A DNA stretch of 8,389 nucleotides from Gammaproteobacteria bacterium (GTDB lineage: Bacteria; Pseudomonadota; Gammaproteobacteria; Pseudomonadales; UBA3067): positions 45,114 through 53,502 of the forward strand of contig NVVB01000003.1 of assembly GCA_002402085.1 (NCBI GenBank), written 5' to 3'. Below the pieces are notes generated by a model, which saw only the letters and a list, made by a program, of their open reading frames with translations, was not told the origin of the DNA and did not search any database. Shown here one piece after another: positions 1 through 5,807 of this stretch (its first letter is position 1; every line of letters starts with the position of its first letter). The translations under genes were made by a program, and so were the position numbers.

Positions 1-426
1 TCCGCGATTATGTCCCTATGCCGTCACAGTTGGTCGGGCAATGTACGGGAGATGGCTAATTTGGTGGAACGTTTAGTCATCACGCATCCCTATGGCGTGG
101 TAGGTGTTCAGGAATTGCCGTCAAAATTTAGGCATATTGAAGTGCAAGAAGAGATCTTCGCAGCGAATGACGATAGCGCATCGAAAATGCCCACCTACAT
201 TGATGAAGATGCCACGGCCCTATTGCCCGTCAATGGCATTAATTTAAAAGAGTACCTAAACAACTTAGAATGCAATCTCATTAAGCAAGCGCTTAATGAG
301 AGTAATGGCGTGGTGGCCAGGGCTGCCGAGAAGCTACGCATTCGTAGAACGACGTTGGTAGAGAAAATGCGCAAGTATGGATTGCATAGAAAGGAGAGCA
401 TGGACGAGCGTTTGACCGGCAGTTGA
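1..426 (+). CDS. fleQ: Flagellar master regulator FleQ (sigma-54 enhancer-binding protein), C-terminal part; 5' end outside window
   Basis: The reading frame is open from base 1, so this is the last 141 residues of a larger protein. Fragment residues 13-17 read GNVRE, the conserved motif at the end of the AAA+ domain of sigma-54 activators. This is followed by the FleQ-like stretch LVERLVITHPYGVVGVQELP. The C-terminus has a Fis-type helix-turn-helix, with VARAAEKLRIRRTTLVEKMR closely resembling the end of Pseudomonas FleQ and Vibrio FlrA. In that family the protein acts with RpoN at the top of the flagellar cascade, and in Pseudomonas it also responds to cyclic-di-GMP. The residues needed to judge ATP or c-di-GMP binding lie upstream of the window. 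The fleSR operon downstream is the expected direct target. The stop TGA (424-426) touches a perfect palindrome. Identification as FleQ rather than a generic NtrC-type regulator rests on the C-terminal signature and on gene order. Confidence 0.93.
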   Translation, partial: SAIMSLCRHSWSGNVREMANLVERLVITHPYGVVGVQELPSKFRHIEVQEEIFAANDDSASKMPTYIDEDATALLPVNGINLKEYLNNLECNLIKQALNESNGVVARAAEKLRIRRTTLVEKMRKYGLHRKESMDERLTGS

Positions 427-439
427 TTCAAATTTGAAT
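426..439. promoter_or_regulatory. 14-bp perfect palindrome, possible activator site upstream of fleSR
   Basis: The sequence ATTCAAATTTGAAT is its own reverse complement and begins at the last base of the fleQ stop codon. Its centre lies about 90 bp upstream of the start point predicted from the sigma-54 promoter at 495-511, a usual distance for an enhancer. The TCAA and TTGA half-sites resemble those described for FleQ boxes, but the spacing is not identical. Binding by FleQ is inference. An AT-rich palindrome can also arise by chance. Confidence 0.35.
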
Positions 440-494
440 AATTTAACGGATAAAAAAAGGAGGGTTTAAAAAAAGATCGAGAAGTAATAAAAAA

Positions 495-511
495 TCGGCA
501 CAGTGTTTGCT
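495..511 (+). promoter_or_regulatory. Sigma-54 (RpoN) promoter for fleSR
   Basis: The -24 element CGGCAC (496-501) is followed by a 5-base spacer and the -12 element TTGCT (507-511). This differs from the consensus TGGCAC-N5-TTGCW at one position. The invariant GG and GC pairs are separated by exactly 10 bases. Transcription would start near 521-523, giving a leader of about 48 nt before fleS. In Pseudomonas-type clusters fleSR is transcribed by RpoN with FleQ, which agrees with this placement. A-runs at 452-458, 468-474 and 489-494 make the upstream DNA likely to bend. Confidence 0.85.
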
Positions 512-524
512 TTATAGAACTTAG

Positions 525-549
525 CGTCAGTAAAAAAACATTTCTGACG
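525..549 (+). repeat. Inverted repeat in the fleS leader
   Basis: CGTCAG (525-530) and CTGACG (544-549) are perfect inverted copies separated by 13 bases. They fall just downstream of the predicted sigma-54 start point and about 20 nt before the fleS start codon. The ribosome-binding sequence GAGG (561-564) lies outside the possible hairpin. The repeat could be a protein site, with GTCA/TGAC halves like FleQ boxes, or a 5' mRNA hairpin. No run of T follows, so it is not a terminator. Confidence 0.4.
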
Positions 550-569
550 AGTAAGTAGCTGAGGCATCT

Positions 570-2054
570 ATGAAGCAAGTGACTGCAAAACCTGTGCTGG
601 TAAGTGAAATCGTAGAGGACGAGACCTCTACGCAGTATTCCAATCTATATTCCTTTCAGAGTTCCCAAACCTTAAGCCCTGAGGATGATCTAGAGTCCAA
701 AGACGCGACGATAGAAAATCCAAGTCTGGGGCTCACGCCTTTATCTCTAAGCGCTGCCGAAAGTATTGCACCCAAAAGTGCGCACCCTCCGGCGATCCAA
801 AATGATAATTTTACCGACAATAATTACGCTAACAATAGTTCCCCTAGCAATAGTTCCCCTAACAATAAATCGTTGGCGAATAAATCACCCGCGTTAAAAG
901 AAGATCTCTCCCATTCGTTTGAACTCTTTATTAAAACCTCCAATGAGTTAGCGCAAGCCTATCACTCTATACAAGGCCAGTTAGAGGACATGCAAATTGA
1001 GCTGCGCCAAACACAGCAGCAACGTCTGGAGGAGTTAGAGCGAAAAGAAGTGTTGTCTGCGCGTTTAGAAAACTTATTGAATGTCTTGCCCTGCGGCGTG
1101 ATTGTGCTCGATGGTGCAGGTTTGATTCAAACCATTAACCCTTATGGACGCGAAATATTTCAAGAGATTGAGTTGGGTGAGCGTTGGATTGATGTAATCA
1201 ATCGAGAGTTTTCGCCTCAAGCGGATGATGGCCATGAAATCTCATTGAAAAACGGTAAACGGGTCAGCATCGAGACGCGTTCTCTAAATCAAGAGCCGGG
1301 TCAGATTATATCGCTATCGGACCTGACAGAAAACAGGCGCCTACAGCGTGATTTGGCTCGACATCAACGGCTTTCGGAAATGGGCAAAATGTTGGCGTCT
1401 TTGGCCCATCAAATCCGTACCCCGTTATCTGCCGCAATATTGTATGGATCACAGCTCGAAAACAAGTCACTAGACACAGTGAGCCGCGGTAAAACCGTAG
1501 CCAAATTACAAAATCGTCTGGGTTGTATTAACCAACAGATTAAAGATTTATTGATCTTCGTGCGAGGCGGCGTTGAGTTGGATGAAATGATTAGCCTTGA
1601 GGTATTGCTTCACTCCTTACAGCGAGAAAGTGAAGTGTTACTGAATGGCAGTCATTCGACATTAGAACTACAGGGTGATTTTGACGACTGCTGGTTATTG
1701 GTTAATCGGTCGGCATTGGTGGGCGCTTTGTGTAACTTAATCGAAAACTCGGTGCATGCGGTGATTAGTCATGGTCATATCGTAATAAAACGCGTTATCG
1801 ATCCGCAGGCAGATCAAGCACTGTTGTTATTGCATGTCAGCGATAACGGTCCGGGCATATCCGATCACGATAAATCTAAAATTATGGAACCATTTTTTAC
1901 CACCAAATCTACGGGGACCGGGCTAGGCCTGTCTGTCGTGCGCGCCATCGTGCGTGCCCATGGTGGCGTGTTTTCACTGAATCCCCAAGTACGAACGGGC
2001 GCGGGCTTCATCATTCAGCTTCCGCTACGTCAAATCGAATTTAATCAGCAGTGA
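570..2054 (+). CDS. fleS: Flagellar two-component sensor histidine kinase FleS (FlrB-type), with an N-terminal low-complexity extension
   Basis: This is a 494-residue kinase with no membrane segment, so it is predicted to be cytoplasmic, as FleS and FlrB are. In family members it autophosphorylates and passes phosphate to FleR/FlrC to switch on mid-class flagellar genes. Residues 1-105 are low in complexity and rich in Ser, Asn and Pro. Residues 115-165 look like a coiled coil and 165-257 form a PAS domain. The HisKA motif AHQIRTPL places the phospho-accepting histidine at 280. The ATPase domain shows an N box (N389, N393), DNGPG (425-429), an F box PFFTTK (441-446) and GTGLGL (449-454), so it looks catalytically complete. 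The ATG at 570 has GAGG five bases upstream. The length exceeds the roughly 350-400 residues usual for the family because of the N-terminal extension. It lies directly downstream of the sigma-54 promoter and upstream of its partner fleR. Confidence 0.92.
   Translation: MKQVTAKPVLVSEIVEDETSTQYSNLYSFQSSQTLSPEDDLESKDATIENPSLGLTPLSLSAAESIAPKSAHPPAIQNDNFTDNNYANNSSPSNSSPNNKSLANKSPALKEDLSHSFELFIKTSNELAQAYHSIQGQLEDMQIELRQTQQQRLEELERKEVLSARLENLLNVLPCGVIVLDGAGLIQTINPYGREIFQEIELGERWIDVINREFSPQADDGHEISLKNGKRVSIETRSLNQEPGQIISLSDLTENRRLQRDLARHQRLSEMGKMLASLAHQIRTPLSAAILYGSQLENKSLDTVSRGKTVAKLQNRLGCINQQIKDLLIFVRGGVELDEMISLEVLLHSLQRESEVLLNGSHSTLELQGDFDDCWLLVNRSALVGALCNLIENSVHAVISHGHIVIKRVIDPQADQALLLLHVSDNGPGISDHDKSKIMEPFFTTKSTGTGLGLSVVRAIVRAHGGVFSLNPQVRTGAGFIIQLPLRQIEFNQQ
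831..867 (+). repeat. 15-bp tandem repeat within fleS
   Basis: Two copies of a 15-bp unit, AACAATAGTTCCCCT (831-845) and a copy differing at one base (846-860), are followed by a partial third copy (861-867). The unit is in frame and encodes NNSSP then SNSSP at residues 88-97. Because the unit is five codons long, gain or loss of copies would change linker length without breaking the frame. Confidence 0.8.
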
Positions 2055-2109
2055 TCTATGACGCGTAAGTTATACGCAGTTCCGTCCAAGGAATTATTGA
2101 AAAGCAAGG

Positions 2110-2133
2110 TAAGTCTGCTTTAAGGAAGACTTA
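2110..2133 (+). repeat. 7-bp inverted repeat between fleS and fleR
   Basis: TAAGTCT (2110-2116) and AGACTTA (2127-2133) are perfect inverted copies around a 10-nt spacer, in the 108-bp gap between the kinase and regulator genes. No T-run follows, so termination is unlikely. The stem could be an mRNA processing or stability element affecting the kinase-to-regulator ratio. The stem is short and AT-rich, so chance is possible. The rest of the gap shows only the fleR ribosome-binding region. Confidence 0.3.
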
Positions 2134-2162
2134 AGAATCTGTTAATAGAAGGAAGTGAGAAA

Positions 2163-3536
2163 ATGGGTAATCAATTAATGCGAGTGTTAGTCGTGGAGGA
2201 TGATTTAAATCTACGAGAAGCATTAGTAGACACTTTAGCGTTGTCAGGCTACCACTGTTATGAAGCTGAAAATGGTGAGGTGGCCATGGGCTTGATTCGT
2301 AAACACGATCTCGATTTGGTGATTTCTGACGTCAATATGCCGTTAATGGGCGGGGATGAATTATTAAAGAAGATACGCCAAACCCTGCCTTTATTGCCGG
2401 TGTTGTTAATTACTGCCTACGGCAGTATTAGCGATGCAGTGCGTGCAATTCGTTGTGGCGCAGTGGATTATTTGACTAAGCCATTTGATGCCTCTCTATT
2501 GGTGGATAAAGTCAAAGAATTGATGTCTGTGATGGGCGGCCAAGACTCCATTATTGCTGAAGATGCTAAGAGTCGAGAGCTTCTACGTTTAAGTAGACGC
2601 ATTGCCCAAAGCAGTACGTCGGTGATGATTTTAGGTGAGAGCGGCACCGGCAAAGAAGTGGTGGCTCGCTATATCCATGAGCACTCCAATCGTGCCGATA
2701 AGACCTTTGTTGCCATTAATTGCGCAGCAATTCCTGAGACGATGTTGGAGGCGACCTTGTTTGGTTTTGAAAAAGGCGCATTTACCGGTGCTTGTCAGGC
2801 CTGTGAGGGAAAGTTTGAGCAAGCCAATGGCGGCACGTTGTTGCTTGATGAAATTACTGAGATGGACTTAGCTTTACAAGCGAAAATTCTAAGGGTTTTA
2901 CAAGAGCGAGAAGTAGAGCGCCTTGGCGGCAAAAAAATAATCAAATTGGATGTGCGTATTATCGCGACCTCCAATCGCAATTTGAAACAGTGCGTTTTAG
3001 ACGGGCGCTTGCGGGAAGATTTATTTTATCGCCTTAATGTCCTGCCTTTGGAGTGGATGCCACTGCGTGAGCGACGCGGAGACATTATCCCCCTAGCGAA
3101 ATTTTTCTTATCGAAACATCATGAAAACAGCTCACCGCTATTACGACTGTCGCCCATGGCCCAAAATTTACTACTTAAGTACCATTGGCCTGGCAATGTA
3201 CGGGAATTAGAAAACGTAATGCAGCGTGCGTTAGTGATGTGCCAAGGCGAGTTAATTGAGGCGCAGGACCTAATGATTGATTTAGGGGGTGCCAATTCTG
3301 CATCAATCAAACCCGAACTAGGGATCGCGCGTTCAACGGACGATTCTGCGCGAGACCTAGGCGAGGACCTCAAGCATCACGAATACCAGGTCATATTAGA
3401 TGCCCTACAGTCGGTGAATGGCCGGCGTAATAAAGCCGCGGAAATATTAGGCATTAGCGCGCGAACCTTACGCTACAAAATTGCAAAAATGCGTGACAAC
3501 GGCATTAACGTTGATGAATATGCGCGTATTGCCTAA
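2163..3536 (+). CDS. fleR: Flagellar response regulator FleR (FlrC-type, sigma-54-dependent activator)
   Basis: This 457-residue NtrC-family regulator has all three expected domains. The receiver (about 6-120) has the acidic pair at 13-14, phospho-accepting D56, T84 and K106. The AAA+ domain has Walker A GESGTGKE (158-165), the sigma-54-contacting GAFTGA loop (205-210), Walker B GGTLLLDE (223-230) and GNVREL (344-349). The C-terminal Fis-type helix-turn-helix is at about 421-441, within KAAEILGISARTLRYKI. Every key residue is intact, so an active ATP-driven activator is expected. It should accept phosphate from FleS and drive RpoN promoters of basal body and hook genes, probably including the one before fliE. 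The ATG at 2163 has AAGGA nine bases upstream. A second in-frame ATG at 2178 would also keep the receiver whole. It follows fleS by 108 bp with no promoter seen, so the two are probably co-transcribed. Confidence 0.94.
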   Translation: MGNQLMRVLVVEDDLNLREALVDTLALSGYHCYEAENGEVAMGLIRKHDLDLVISDVNMPLMGGDELLKKIRQTLPLLPVLLITAYGSISDAVRAIRCGAVDYLTKPFDASLLVDKVKELMSVMGGQDSIIAEDAKSRELLRLSRRIAQSSTSVMILGESGTGKEVVARYIHEHSNRADKTFVAINCAAIPETMLEATLFGFEKGAFTGACQACEGKFEQANGGTLLLDEITEMDLALQAKILRVLQEREVERLGGKKIIKLDVRIIATSNRNLKQCVLDGRLREDLFYRLNVLPLEWMPLRERRGDIIPLAKFFLSKHHENSSPLLRLSPMAQNLLLKYHWPGNVRELENVMQRALVMCQGELIEAQDLMIDLGGANSASIKPELGIARSTDDSARDLGEDLKHHEYQVILDALQSVNGRRNKAAEILGISARTLRYKIAKMRDNGINVDEYARIA

Positions 3537-3573
3537 TTCGTGTGTGATCAATGTTTGCGGTGAATGAGTGAGT

Positions 3574-3589
3574 AGGTACGTTTCATGCA
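3574..3589 (+). promoter_or_regulatory. Candidate sigma-54 promoter for the fliE operon
   Basis: AGGTAC-GTTTC-ATGCA keeps the invariant GG (3575-3576) and GC (3587-3588) with exactly 10 bases between them. It differs from TGGCAC-N5-TTGCA at three other positions. Transcription would start near 3600, about 63 nt before the preferred fliE start. The element sits in the only sizeable gap upstream of fliE. RpoN/FleR control of fliE is established in the Pseudomonas-type cascade. It is weaker than the fleSR promoter, which fits a more activator-dependent promoter. Confidence 0.6.
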
Positions 3590-3609
3590 TTCCTTAATGA
3601 GACACGTAC
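3576..3609 (+). repeat. Imperfect inverted repeat overlapping the fliE promoter
   Basis: GTACGT (3576-3581) pairs with ACGTAC (3604-3609), and TCAT (3583-3586) pairs with ATGA (3597-3600), with a small bulge between the two blocks. The left arm covers most of the predicted -24/-12 promoter region and the right arm covers the predicted start point. It could be an operator or could be chance. It is not a terminator, because no T-run follows. Confidence 0.35.
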
Positions 3610-3624
3610 ATAAAGGCTATTTTT

Positions 3625-3640
3625 TGACAGCGTAATGTCA
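3625..3640 (+). repeat. TGACA-N6-TGTCA inverted repeat in the fliE leader
   Basis: TGACA (3625-3629) and TGTCA (3636-3640) are perfect 5-bp inverted copies with a 6-bp spacer. They lie about 25-40 bp downstream of the predicted fliE operon start point. Some FlrC-regulated promoters in Vibrio carry their enhancer downstream of the start point, so a FleR site here is conceivable. That assignment is inference from position only. Confidence 0.35.
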
Positions 3641-3662
3641 TTTGAGCACGGTGGAAAAAGCG

Positions 3663-4010
3663 ATGGTTGATCAAATTAACATGCAGAGTTTGCTTCAACA
3701 AATGCAGGATATTAAGTCGCGCTCCAGTGCGTTTAGGGAAGATGGCATTGCGGGGCAACTAGAAGGCGTCGAAAGGCCCCGTGAAGAAATTAATTTCTCA
3801 TCGACTTTAAAAAGTGCCATTGATTCGGTTAATGCAACGCAAAAGGAAGCAGGTAAATTAGCCAAAGCATTTGAGTTGGGTGACCCGAATGTAGATATCA
3901 CTCGGGTCATGATTGCGATTCAAAAATCCTCAGTGAGTTTTCAGGCCATGACTCAGGTAAGAAACAAGTTGGTGGAAGCCTATAAAGAAGTTATGAATTC
4001 ATCGATTTAA
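3663..4010 (+). CDS. fliE: Flagellar hook-basal body complex protein FliE (MS ring-rod junction)
   Basis: FliE sits between the MS ring and the proximal rod and is exported early by the flagellar type III system. From ATG 3663 the product has 115 residues, beginning MVDQINMQSLLQQM. The C-terminal half carries the family signature: VNATQKEAGKLAKAFELGDP, then VMIAIQKSSVSFQAMTQVRN, then a KLVEAY ending. There is no signal peptide, as expected for a type III substrate. I chose ATG 3663 because GGTGGA (3650-3655) lies seven bases upstream and because the product matches the usual FliE length of about 100-115 residues. In-frame TTG (3642) and GTG (3651) would add seven or four residues and cannot be excluded. 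It is the first gene of the fliEFGHI operon, 15 bp before fliF. Confidence 0.93.
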   Translation: MVDQINMQSLLQQMQDIKSRSSAFREDGIAGQLEGVERPREEINFSSTLKSAIDSVNATQKEAGKLAKAFELGDPNVDITRVMIAIQKSSVSFQAMTQVRNKLVEAYKEVMNSSI

Positions 4011-4025
4011 ATTAAATAATTAGTC

Positions 4026-5807
4026 ATGGCAGAATTATCCGATTTTGACAGCGAAATTTTAGACGAGCCACCGGCCAACGCGCTGGTGGCTGGCTTTAAT
4101 AGTTTGTCTGTGATTCGTCAGTTTGGATTAATGATTGGTTTGGCGGCCAGTATTGCGATCGGGTTTAGCGTGGTGCTTTGGTCACAAGAGCCCAACTACC
4201 GGCCTCTTTTTAGTAATCTAAGTGATCTTGATGTAGTCGAGATTACCGCCGTTTTAGATCAAAACAAAATCCCTTACAAAATAGATTTTAAATCGGGTTT
4301 GTTGCTCGTGCCCGCAACCGATGTCCATACTGCGCGCCTACAGATGGCGTCTGAAGGTTACTCAGCGGAACAAAGCGTGGGTTATGAGATGCTCCAGAAA
4401 GACCCCAGCTTTGGAACCAGTCAATTTATGGAAACCGCTCGCTATCACCGAAGTATTGAAGGCGAGCTGGCGCGCACCATCAGTGCAATGAAGGCAGTCA
4501 AATCGGCGCGAGTACACTTAGCATTGCCGAAACGTTCGGTCTTTGTTGGCGATAAACGTAAACCCAGCGCGTCGATATTTTTAGAAGTAGTACCGGGCAG
4601 AAGTTTGGATAAAATTAACGTTGCCGCGATTGTGCATTTAGTCGCTGCAAGTATTCCAGACTTAAGCAGTAAAGATGTCACTGTAGTGGATCAACAAGGC
4701 CGTTTGTTGTCAGAAAATGATGGCGACAGCGATATACTCATGGCATCAAAACAATTCGAGTACAGCCGCTCTATTGAAAAGCATTACAATAATCAAATTT
4801 CTAATATTCTATTGCCTATTTTGGGTGAAGATAATTTCGCCGTACAGATCTCGGCCGAGGTTGATTTTACCAAATCCGAGCAAACGTCTGAATCCTATAA
4901 CCCCGATTTACCTGCACTGCGTAGCGAAAAAATTCTCGACGAAGAACGTAATGGCGGTGGGGTTTTAGGCGGGGTACCAGGAGCGCTCACTAATCAACCG
5001 CCTGCTGCAGGCAATGCGCCTCAAGCAGGCGCAGGTGCGGGTGGGGCGGCCGGAGAAAACAACCAAGAATCCAATCGCAGAAGTCAGGCCACGCGTAATT
5101 ACGAACTTGATCGAACGCTCTCGCACACTAAGCGACAAGCGGCCAAGTTGGTCCGTTTGTCGGTGGCGGTGGCGGTTGATCATAAATTGGTATCGGGTGT
5201 TGCAGCCTCTGTGCCTGCAACACCCGCGGCTACGGAAGACGGTGAAGAGGCCGCTGAGGGCGAAGAAGTCGTCGCGGTAACGCCTGTGGCGCAGACTCAA
5301 ACGCAACGTGTAGCGCTTTCTAATGAGGAGTTGGCTCGACTTACATTGTTGGTGAAAAATACCATTGGCTTTGACGCCGCACGAGGCGATAGCGTTGAGA
5401 TAATAAGTCAGAAATTTCTTCGTGACGAGGTGGTCCCGGTAGTGCCGGCCGAGCCCGAATTGTGGCAGCAACCTTGGTTTTGGGAAGCCGCCAAACAAGG
5501 TGGCGCAGGCTTGATTATACTGATATTGGTGTTCGGCGTTTTACGCCCGTTTATGAACAACTTGTCTGCCAGTGGTGCTGATGCGCAACAAGTGTCTGAC
5601 TTAGCAGATCCCGATGGCATTTATCATGACGAGTTAACGGACGACGAATTAGACGAAGAGTCGGTGACATTATCTGCAGGCGTAGAATCATTGTTACCGG
5701 GGCCGGATGAAAATTTTGAACAACAAGTGGATGCGGTGCGGAGTATGATTGCGGATGATCCGGGGCGCGTGGCACAAGTTATTAAAACATGGCTAGCTGA
5801 TGGCTGA
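4026..5807 (+). CDS. fliF: Flagellar MS-ring protein FliF
   Basis: FliF is the inner-membrane ring on which the flagellar rotor, rod and export gate assemble. The 593-residue length is normal for the family. A first membrane helix lies at about 33-52, within FGLMIGLAASIAIGFSVVLW. Periplasmic ring-building domains follow, with typical segments YRPLFSNL, TSQFMETARYHRSIEGELAR, SARVHLALPK and RKPSASIFLE. The second membrane helix is at about 488-507, after PWFWE. The cytoplasmic tail ends in DDPGRVAQVIKTWLADG, the FliG-binding element. Residues 327-350 form a Gly/Ala-rich linker. Residues 388-428 form an Ala/Glu/Val-rich insert within the third ring-building region, and it looks longer than the matching loop I recall from Pseudomonas FliF. 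No clear ribosome-binding sequence precedes the ATG at 4026; the 15-bp gap after fliE is AT-rich. The gene overlaps fliG by 8 bp, which suggests coupled translation of these partners. Confidence 0.97.
   Translation: MAELSDFDSEILDEPPANALVAGFNSLSVIRQFGLMIGLAASIAIGFSVVLWSQEPNYRPLFSNLSDLDVVEITAVLDQNKIPYKIDFKSGLLLVPATDVHTARLQMASEGYSAEQSVGYEMLQKDPSFGTSQFMETARYHRSIEGELARTISAMKAVKSARVHLALPKRSVFVGDKRKPSASIFLEVVPGRSLDKINVAAIVHLVAASIPDLSSKDVTVVDQQGRLLSENDGDSDILMASKQFEYSRSIEKHYNNQISNILLPILGEDNFAVQISAEVDFTKSEQTSESYNPDLPALRSEKILDEERNGGGVLGGVPGALTNQPPAAGNAPQAGAGAGGAAGENNQESNRRSQATRNYELDRTLSHTKRQAAKLVRLSVAVAVDHKLVSGVAASVPATPAATEDGEEAAEGEEVVAVTPVAQTQTQRVALSNEELARLTLLVKNTIGFDAARGDSVEIISQKFLRDEVVPVVPAEPELWQQPWFWEAAKQGGAGLIILILVFGVLRPFMNNLSASGADAQQVSDLADPDGIYHDELTDDELDEESVTLSAGVESLLPGPDENFEQQVDAVRSMIADDPGRVAQVIKTWLADG

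Noticed and set aside
457..463. Strong Shine-Dalgarno-like AAGGAGG between fleQ and fleS
   Set aside because: No start codon lies at a usable distance downstream. It falls upstream of the predicted fleSR start point and is probably coincidental.
427..480. Rho-independent terminator after fleQ
   Set aside because: The only stem is the AT-rich palindrome at the stop codon. It is not GC-rich and is not followed by a T-run, so termination is not supported.
195..578. Open frame of 127 codons on the - strand across the end of fleQ and the fleSR promoter
   Set aside because: It overlaps the conserved FleQ helix-turn-helix and the promoter region, and its product has no family features.
2058..2123. 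Possible 21-residue peptide (ATG at 2058) between fleS and fleR
   Set aside because: It starts 4 bp after fleS but has no clear ribosome-binding sequence and no recognisable features. Short open frames of this size occur by chance.
3612..3638. Possible sigma-28 (FliA) promoter before fliE
   Set aside because: TAAAGGCT fits the -35 region and the 11-base spacing is right, but the -10 region GCGTAATG matches the GCCGATAA consensus poorly. A sigma-54 element upstream explains the operon better.
4965..5498. Long open frame of 177 codons on the - strand inside fliF
   Set aside because: It is fully antisense to the conserved FliF coding sequence, has no recognisable domain, and is rich in Arg, His and Cys as expected for a shadow frame.
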